64,000 nucleotides of DNA from Gyromitra esculenta (taxonomy: Eukaryota; Ascomycota; Pezizomycetes; Pezizales; Discinaceae). The notes under the pieces were generated by a model that made no database searches, was not told the origin of the DNA, and was given only the letters and a program-made list of their open reading frames with translations. A program made the translations under genes and the position numbers. How positions within the stretch are numbered: position 1 is the first letter of the stretch; every line of letters begins with the position of its first letter. Of this stretch, positions 56,382 to 64,000 are shown in pieces. The stretch is taken from NCBI GenBank assembly GCA_038503075.1, contig JBCAML010000023.1:62001-126000 (forward strand), in the 5' to 3' direction.

Positions 56382-56792
56382 TTTCACGGATTAAGGATTA
56401 GGTATAGGGTTAGGTTTAAGTTAGACGGTTGTCATGGGTTTGGAGATTGAGGTATAATGTTATTGTATTTCGGCTGTTGTCAGTTATCGGTTTAAGGGGG
56501 AAAAGCGGGGTATTTACAGGATGGATTTCGGTTATTCTTTGTCTTTTTCTCTTCTTTTCTTAAGCAACGTTCTCGTTTCACTTCTGCTGTATTAAGTTAT
56601 AATTCTACTCCGATTCTACCTCAAAATCCCCGCTGTCGCTGTAAAGAACATCGCCGATACTTCGCCTTGAAGTATACTCCTCGTAGGACCTGTAGACCAT
56701 ATTGCACTCCTCAAATGTATTGGTCTCTTGCTTAAGTAGCATTGCTCACCTTCAGGGATACTGAAGGGCTTAACGAGAAGCCAACCGTGAGA
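56382..56792 (+). repeat. Solo LTR of the Gypsy family, GTAGC duplication
   Basis: A 411-bp LTR from TTTCACGG to CCGTGAGA, flanked by GTAGC at 56377-56381 and 56793-56797. It lies about 200 bp past the 3' end of the patatin-like gene and in opposite orientation to elements 1 and 2. Confidence 0.93.
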
Positions 56793-56987
56793 GTAGCATA
56801 GTAAAATAGCCACCTTTTCGTCCAAATCTTTGACACTGAACTTGACCATTTCTTGAGGTATTCTGGGCTGTACTACTCCTGTTAGGGGCCTTTGATTTAA
56901 AAGAAAATGTGCTGAGTTTTGGGATAGATGGTTAAGAAGGAACAATTTCCTAGCTCTAGCAAACCGGCAAAATATACGGCCAGTGCA

Positions 56988-59723
56988 TTAATATTGACCG
57001 TTAAGGTATATCAGCAATGCTTCTAACTCAAAGTAGAATTGCTTGGCGATTAGCAATTCTGCTGCATCAACCGTTTTTCCTATGTCGATTTGGCTTCTGC
57101 CTTCTAGCTCTAGTTCATGCATCTTGTCAACATCGTCTATTGCTGGTTCATTGCCATTGAACTTGATGTTAAACCGGAAGTATTTGCCTTTTTCTTTGTT
57201 TGGCAATCGGTTACACAGCTGCTGCCAAGTATCTTCACCGTCCATGAAGGACAAAAGTGAGCGGACAAGGTGGGGGATAAAGCCGTCCCTCATCTGTTCC
57301 CCTTTACGATTGGGATGTTTTCGTGTCGCCGATGAACCTGTGCCCATTGACATAACGACATCTATATTGTTTTCAGGCCATATGACTTTTGACTCCCAAA
57401 GAGCAATGTTAACTGGATTATTGTGCCGAAGGCCTCCATCTTGGAATGTCACTAAGCCTGGTAAACATTTCGGCTTAAAGAACCACGGAGCTGCTGAAGT
57501 ACACCTGGCACAAGTTCTTTCAATTAGTTGAGAGCAAGTGAGATGGTGTGCTTGGAACCTTATGCTTCCCAGATAGAGATTTTTTTCGATTTGTCTTTTA
57601 CTACCTTGTATCCTAGGCAGAATTCAGTACGTAGACAAAAATTATGTTGTTGGCCTTGTACATACCACATTCGACTGATCTAGTCCCAATACAACTGTAA
57701 TTTGAGAAGACACAAGGGACAGAGTTTTCGGTTGTGGTGGTTGTCACAGCAACTTTTGTTCCAGAATCACACCAGTCAAGCATAGGAACATTTCCGAAAA
57801 CTTCTTTAAGAGCATTTTCTAAATTAGTGGCATTGTAATGGCAATCCGCGAGGTATGATATCATGAAATCCTGGATTTGGCGGAGAACAGGAATGTTCGT
57901 GATATTCCGAGGGCGAAAAGCTCTTCTTGTAAGTGTGACAAAGTTTTCTAAGCATTCCTCAACAGACCACCCATTCGAAAATAGACCAAAAACGATTAAA
58001 CCTCTTATGCTCGTTGGAAGATCTATGGCCGGAATGGGTTTGGCTTTCTAATACCTGAGCTTGTGCCGTACACTAAGTCAAAGTTCTCCTGAATCGGGTA
58101 AGAAAAACCTGTTGGGTGACCTATTGTCTTCTCCAAATTGAGTAGAGTGGAAAGTGGGATCACCCCGCTTATTCCTCCCCCATCTATACTTAATAGGCGA
58201 ACACCTGCCGTTAGGGGTTTGTTCGTATATTGAAACTTGGGAAGGTAGTACCGCAAAGGAGACATTCATTGATCATGAAGTTATACTGCTTGGTTGGATT
58301 CCCAAATATCTGGATACAAGTGTCACACACAGCATGTCCACAAGGGAGACCTTTCTCCGGCCCACGGCTGAGACAGACTAGGCAGGTTATTTCACTTCTT
58401 AAATTATTTAAGAACTGCTTGTGGTTGGCGAGTGTTTCACGGTGCAGCTGTGCAGAGGCTTTGTGCCCTTTCCTAAAACAATGAAAAAGTTCCCTAAGTT
58501 GAAATTCTAGAAGAGATATGAAGCTAGCTGTATATTCATTTAGTGGGTGGCTTTGGATGGCGGCACAACAGCAATCCTTGTAGAATAGTTGAAAGACGTC
58601 TAGCGGGTTGAAAGCTGGTTGCAAAATGTGGATTAGTTATGTAGGAGACTCCCTTAGTTGTATACGTACCATGCATTTCTGGTGCGTAGTTATCCAGAAG
58701 AATACTAGAAGCAACCAACGGAACACCAACTCCAACGATATCAGCTTTTGAGCTCAAATGCCCAAGAAATTCGGTGAGGTGCTTAGAGAATGAGGGTGGG
58801 ACAGGATTTTGGAGCCTCGAGAATTTGACAAGGTTCATGGGTTCAGTAAATGCTTTTGCAGCCGAAAAGTGATCACATGCATGCCTAAAAAGTGCTGCGA
58901 AATGCTGGAGGGAAAATAGATTCAGGGCTTTTTTGCGCTTTTCTTGCATCTTTTGCACCGCGGGAATTATATAGTCTAATAGTGCAAAGCTGTTCCTTGC
59001 AGGAATGCACAATACCTTCAAGTGGGAGAAATAAGCCCATATGTTCCTAGTGGAGCTGTCTACTTCTTACAACATTTCAAGGAGTAACTGGGTTTCGACC
59101 AAGTCCATATGGTAGGGGAGCTTAAGTGTGGGCTTTTGCGTAATAACTAACACGGTTGGGCGAATCATTTGAGGCAGAGTTGACGGTTGTCCCTTGAAAA
59201 TCAAGACTTTTAGCACATCTGCAGTGCCTGCAAGACCCCCAAAATCTGAAGAGAAAATGCAAATCACATCAGTGAAAAGTATCAACAAGCGAGCTAGAAG
59301 AGTTTCCGCAGCAGTCTCTGGTAGGAGGCCACTTCCTTGCATGGACTGGTTAGTCCACGCCAAAGGTCTCCGGGTGATTTCGTGGCAGTCAACATCAGAA
59401 TAACTTTGTTCATCCAAGATTGGTTGAGGGAATGTGTAATCTGCTAGCAAGAGGGGAGTAATATTAGTTATTGTTGGAGGGTGAATGTGAAGGTGAATGT
59501 CAGCATGAGTTTGCGATCGGCTATCGAAGGCCCTAGGTGAAATCAACTTTCTCACAGCGTGCGTCTTGCACCCGCCGCCAACGAAGGTGATCACAGATGG
59601 CGTCTGAACCAAAGGGTCTGGGAATATGTTTAGCGCAAAGAGGGTCTGAAGTCGATTAAACTCGAGCAAAGTAGTCCCATGCGAGCCAGTCGCAAGGCTA
59701 AGCCATGCGGTGTGTTTGCACAT
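56988..59723 (-). pseudogene. P-loop/RING/patatin-like phospholipase with a 1-nt frameshift
   Basis: Start at ATG 59723. Traced exons: 59071-59723, 58670-58995, 58055-58614, 57666-58001, 57612 downward, and a last exon ending at 56988. Introns are GT-AG and in phase. Domains in order: a degenerate P-loop-like segment (ITFVGGGCKT); a C3HC4 RING-like finger (CLVC ... CGHAVCDTC ... CLLC); and a patatin domain with oxyanion loop SIDGGGISG, nucleophile Ser in GTSSG, TSAAPWFFKPK and catalytic Asp in DGGLRHNNPV. At about 58213-58218 one base is missing (a run of four G on the plus strand), breaking the frame between the RING and patatin parts. The donor after IWEA reads ATAAG instead of GTAAG. Patatin enzymes cleave acyl esters of lipids; fungal PLPs recur as Starship cargo and are linked to heterokaryon incompatibility-type signalling. 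Probably inactive. Confidence 0.82.
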
Positions 59724-59744
59724 TTCTTGGATGCTATTAATCAC

Positions 59745-60100
59745 GCAACGAAGGCCCTGCCTTTTATTCGACCGCCTGACCTTGCTAATGAAAACTAACT
59801 ATAGGGAGCCGGAATTGGACCAGGGGAGCATGAATTGGACCAAGGGAGCATAAATTGAACCAAGGGAGCCGAAAACGGACAAGGGCTCAATCTATGGAGT
59901 AGTATTTCAGCTTCACCACTTCTCCCGCGAAGGAAAATGTGTATATGATCGATGCTCTGAACTCAGTAGCTTAATTTTACCGATCTATCTACTATCTTAT
60001 AGGAAGCCCTAAGCCTTAAGGTCAATCAACAAAAGTCATTTATAACGCTTTCAGATAGGCAGCTAGTTAATACGGAGGGGTCTCTGGTCATACCATCACC
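59745..60100. other. Intergenic with short GGGAGC repeats
   Basis: Around 59811-59885 the phrase AAGGGAGCATAAATTG-ACC recurs three to four times with a period of about 23 bp, upstream of both the patatin-like gene and the coiled-coil gene. Confidence 0.45.
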
Positions 60101-60334
60101 ATGTCCACAGAACTCCAAAGCTGCCCTGAGTGTTTCGATAACCGCTTTATTATATCGCAATTACAGCAGCCAGTGAAAGATATTGAAGGAGAGAATGAAA
60201 GACTTCTGCAAGAGAGTAAGGACTTGGGTGGTCCCTTGGCCTGGCTCAGAATACGAAAGCTTCATGACGAAGTCGAGGCTGGGGTACGACGTTTTAATGA
60301 AGCCCAGGAGGCTGTTAAATCAATAGTGCCTGAG
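60101..60334 (+). pseudogene. Coiled-coil gene truncated by element 2
   Basis: From ATG 60101: MSTELQSCPECFDN has a single CxxC, then coiled-coil segments (QQPVKDIEGENERLLQESK and LHDEVEAGVRRFNEAQEAV). After 78 codons it is cut by the LTR at 60335. The insertion-site pentamer would be CTGAG (60330-60334); its partner lies beyond the window. It resembles the coiled-coil gene at 50839 in style, not clearly in sequence. Confidence 0.5.
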
Positions 60335-60750
60335 TCTCACGGATGGCTTCTCGTTAAGCCCTTCAGTATCCCTGAAGGTGAGCAGTGCTACTTAAGCGAG
60401 AAACCAATACGTTCGAGGAGTGCGGTATGGTCTACAGGTCCTACGGAGAGTATACTTCAAGGCGAAGTATCGGCGGTGTTTCACAGCGGCAGCGAGGATT
60501 CTAAGGCAGAATCGAAGTGGAATTATAACAGATACACTAGAAGTGAAACGAGAACGTTGCTTAAAAAAAGAAGAGAAGAAAAGACACAGAACAACCAAAA
60601 ACCCGTCGCTTAAATACCCCGCTTCCACAACCAAAAACCCAATAGCCGATAACACCCGAAAATACAATAACATTATGACACAATAACCCCACAGCCTATA
60701 TCCAACTTCGAACCGAAACCTAACCCTTATCCAATCCTTAATCCGTGAAA
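60335..60750 (-). repeat. 3' LTR of element 2
   Basis: 416 bp, from CCGTGAGA at 60335 to TTTCACGG at 60750 in coding orientation. A purine tract (GGGGGGCTAC) abuts it on the right. It shares the AAGCAACGT segment with other LTRs of the family. Confidence 0.92.
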
Positions 60751-61832
60751 GTAGCCCCCCGTCTTAAGCGTGAGCTCCTGCGAACTTTAGAACTAGTAGC
60801 AGTTGTCGTAGCTAGAAACTCATCGAGAGCAGCCGTATCCTGAAGGTCCTCCACGGGTTCCCAGGTAGGATGGGCGTAGCCAGTCCACTCGACAAGGTAT
60901 TGTTGTCGTCCGCGGTATGTTCGTTGCTCGAGGATTTTCTCAATGAAGTATTCCTCCTGTTCATTAACAATGATCGGAGGTGGGGGAGGAATAACTTGTC
61001 CTGGAAGGGGGTCATGGGCGACTGGTTTAAGAAGTGATACGTGAAAGACAGGATGATACTTGACGGAGGGCGGTAAATCTATCTCATACGCAAAGGGTGA
61101 TACTATCTTTTTTACCGGGTAGGGCCCCATCCACTTCCAATCGAGTTTCCGGGCATTACGAACGGTCCGGATGTTCTTCATTGATACGAACACTTGGTCA
61201 TTCACCTGATAGGCCGGGGCAGGGGTTCGGTGTTTATTGGTGGATGTTTCCTGAATGTCTTGAGCGGTTCGAATCTGAATTCGGAGGTGATCATACAAGT
61301 CTTGCATCTTAGTTGCAAAGGTCAAAGAATCCAGACTTTGGGCCGTGGTTGTTGAAGGAATAATAGAGGTATCAAAGCGGGGATGATATCCATAGTTCGC
61401 AAAGAAAGGCGAAACTTTGGTGCTAGCTGATTCCTGGTTATTCGCGGAGAATTCTGCCATGGGTAACCATTTACTCCAGTCTTCTTGCTGATAGGACACA
61501 TAGGAGCGGAGGTATTGTTCCATAACCGCGTTCAATCGTTCCGTTTGTCCATCGGTTTCTGGGTGGAAGGCTGTTGACATCCTAGCTTGAATTCCTAAGC
61601 GCTGGCAAAGCTCCTTCCAGAAGTGGGCGGTAAACTGTGTTCCCCGGTCGGAGGTGACGTATGTTGGTAGGCCATGGAGTTTCCACACATGTTGAAGGTA
61701 GAGATCTGCAACGTCCCGTGAATTAACAGTAGTATTGCACGGGATAAGGTGTCGCATTTTCGATAGGCGATCTACTACTACCATAATAGCGTCATAACCG
61801 TTCGATTCCGGGAGGCCTGTCACGAAGTCCAT
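60738..61832 (-). pseudogene. Element 2 integrase core and chromodomain
   Basis: Open from MDFVTGLPES through TSDRGTQF and ETDGQTER to a chromodomain (EEYFIEKILEQRTYRGRQQY, WTGYAHPTWEP) and a basic tail (KVRRSSRLRRG). The stop lies 10-13 bases inside the LTR. It is out of frame with the upstream RT part because the segment 61832-61965 is scrambled. Confidence 0.9.
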
Positions 61833-61922
61833 CGAGATTTCTTGCTACGCTGATGATAAGAGAGTGAGAACACCTGCGACGTCACACCTGGCCACTTTTC
61901 AAGAACATTGGCACTGCTGTTA

Positions 61923-64000
61923 TTATCGATTAATTGTTTCTTCATTCACAAGAAACCTTCTACTTATGAGTTCGAAGGTTTTATCTCGTCCCGGGTGTCC
62001 TGCTGCGGGGGTGTCATGATGTCTTTTAACAAGTTCCAAGCGAAGGGGGTCGAAATCTGGTACGTAAAGGTTTCCTCGGTAGTAGAGTCTGTCATTCTCA
62101 TTGGTACACTCGCTAAGGGTAATTTCCTTTGACTGTTGTTCCTTGTTCTTCAGTGCTAGAAGTATTTTTTCAGGGAATTTGTCAGCGATATATCCTTCTA
62201 GAAAGAGTTTTTCTAGGGGGGCATCCAATTCAGCGGCTTCATTTGACAAAGAAGCCGACAACAAACTTAGCTTAGGATCAACGTTTTCTTTCTTCAACAC
62301 TACTTGGCTCTGATGTGCCAGTCTTTCATCCCCTTCCTTGGGGAGATCTCCTGATCTCCTAGTCAGTGCATCGGGTTTTCCTCCTTGGCTTCCCGGTCGA
62401 TACGTGATTACAAAGTCGAAACGGGATAGATACTCGGCCCATCTAGCCTGACGTCGATTGAGTTGTTTGGTGCTCATGAAGTATTCAAGATTCTTATGGT
62501 CACTAATCACATCGATCGGGTGCTTTGATCCCTCCAGCTCTGGGCGCCATTCTTCGAAAACACGGATGATGGCTAACAGCTCTTTATCGTAGATCTCATA
62601 GTTGCATTCCGCCGGGGAATGTTTCTTCGAGAAGAAGGCCACTGGGTGTAGGACACCGTTATCATCGTACTGGGATAGTACTCCTCCGGATACGAAGTCC
62701 GAGGCATCTGTTTCCACAATGATTTTCTTGTCTGGATCGAAATGGATGAGGATGGGGGCAGTGGTAAAGGCATGCTTGAGGTTTTCAAAAGCTATATCGG
62801 CTTCGACATTCCATTCGAAGACAATGCCTTTCTTGGTAAGGGCGGTGAGCGGTGCAGCGAGTTTGGAGAATCCTAGGATGAATCGACGGTAAAAATTGGC
62901 AAAACCTAGAAATGCTTGGACATCCTTTACACTCCTTGGTGTTCCCCACTCTCGGACGGCTTTAAGTTTCTCCTCGTCCATTTTAATACCGTCAGGGGTG
63001 AGAATGAGACCAAGGTACTTAGTGGTCTGTACCTCGAACTCACATTTCTCCGGTTTCAATAGGATCTTGTTATCTTGGAGGGTTTGGAGGACCTTGCGGA
63101 CATGAATCTGATGCTCTGCGAAGGTATCGCTATAGATGAGAATGTCGTCCAGATAGGCGGTGCAGAATATATCTAAATATTCTTTCAGACAGTCGTTGAC
63201 AAATCGTTGAAACGTCCCGGGTGCATTAGTTAGGCCGAACGGCATAACTTGATACTCATAGAGCCCATAACGGGTGCGGAAGGCGGTCTTCCACTCATCC
63301 CCTTCAGCGATACGGATTTGATGGTAGCCATCTCGGAGGTCGAGTTTGGTATACCATTGTGCTTTCGCTAGTCGGTCCAGTGTTTCACGGATAAGGGGAG
63401 AGGTATAACGGTCCTTGACTGTAATCGCATTAAGGCCACGATAGTCTACGCATAGCCGGAGAGAGCCGTCGGCCTTTTTGACAAAGAGGACAGGGGATCC
63501 GGCGGGTGAAGAACTGGCTCGGATAAACCCTTTCTCGAGATTGTCTTCAATGTATTTTTTCAGGACGATAAGCTCTTCCCGAGACATTCCGTACAGAGGG
63601 CCAAATGGTGCTTCCTTCCCATCTTGAAGTTGTATCTTGTGGTCATAGGGTCGGCGTGGGGATAGACCTTGGGCTTTCTTCTTATCAAACATATCTAAGA
63701 AGTCGTGGTATTCGGCGGGAATTCTAGCCCTCCATTCATCTTTTGTGGTTTTCTCCTCTAGAATCCTGTTGATTTCGTAGAGTGACATCGCGTAAGCCTG
63801 TAGGGACCGTTTTCGAGTAAGGGTCCTAAAGCTGGCGGCGTTGATAAAAGAAACGTTGAGCTTAGCTGGTGCGGGGATTGAGGGGGCAGAGACGATAGCG
63901 GTATCAGAGGAGCAATGGGTGGTGCAAAGTTTAGAGTTAAACTCAATGCGTTTATCGGCAAAATGAAGGCGAACATCATGGTGATTCATCCACGGAATTC
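61923..64000 (-). pseudogene. Element 2 reverse transcriptase and RNase H (runs off window)
   Basis: 688 codons visible, starting MNHHDVRLHFADK and entering from beyond the window. RT motifs LRLCVDYRGLN, YTKLDLRDGYHQ and AYLDDILIYSD, RNase H motifs VETDASDF and NYEIYDKELLA, and the linker PDALTRRSGDLPKEGDE are intact. The frame stops at 61923 in a corrupted HHCC finger region. Confidence 0.92.

Larger units (their letters stand above)
60335..64000 (-). mobile_element. Second chromodomain Gypsy element (element 2), partial in window
   Basis: It holds the 3' LTR (60335-60750), integrase-chromodomain, and RT-RNase H up to the window end. It is closely related to element 1 in protein but has different LTR sequence, so it is a separate subfamily or age class. 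The 5' half lies outside. Confidence 0.93.

Overview
The window looks like genomic DNA of a filamentous ascomycete (Pezizomycotina). The evidence is short GT-AG introns of about 40-130 nt with TACTAAC-like branch sites, chromodomain Ty3/Gypsy elements, a DUF3435 tyrosine recombinase, a DUF3723 gene, a RING-patatin gene and a Fot1/pogo-like transposase remnant. I cannot name the species; the low gene density and heavy repeat load would suit a truffle- or morel-like genome, but that is a guess. No rRNA, convincing tRNA or CRISPR array was seen.

Left part (1-34 kb): gene-poor and repeat-rich. It holds two three-exon Myb/SANT-like genes on opposite strands (492-1183 and 7378-8309) that share both intron positions and phases, followed by a tandem array of broken third-exon copies (about 10.65-11.58 kb). 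Next comes a 442-codon replication initiator-like gene of circular ssDNA virus type (11830-13158), a two-exon hypothetical gene (16918-17673), four solo LTRs of one family (three with perfect 5-bp target duplications), several minisatellites, a 30-bp perfect foldback, a TA-flanked MITE and a decayed Fot1/pogo transposase.

Right part (34.7-60.3 kb): a neighbourhood resembling a decayed Starship, the giant mobile elements of Pezizomycotina. A five-exon DUF3435 tyrosine recombinase (34702-36860) keeps its Arg, Arg, His and Tyr motifs but has two in-frame stops. On its right lie a DUF3723 gene (cut in two by a retrotransposon), a MADS-box-like gene, two SANT/HTH-like genes, coiled-coil genes, an HMT1-like ABC half-transporter and a P-loop/RING/patatin gene with a 1-nt frameshift. 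YR, DUF3723 and patatin-like genes are recurrent Starship components. I found no element ends, so the Starship reading is an inference.

Retrotransposons: a complete 6.4-kb chromodomain Gypsy element (38913-45331) sits inside a DUF3723 exon with a GCTAG duplication and apparently identical 405-bp LTRs. Its gag ends in the classic -1 frameshift heptamer TTTAAAC followed by a stem-loop. Its first internal bases are complementary to a site in its own LTR, suggesting Tf1-like self-priming. Its LTR ends are not TG...CA. A solo LTR is nested in its pol, another solo LTR lies at 56382-56792, and a second element (60335 to the window end) truncates a coiled-coil gene.
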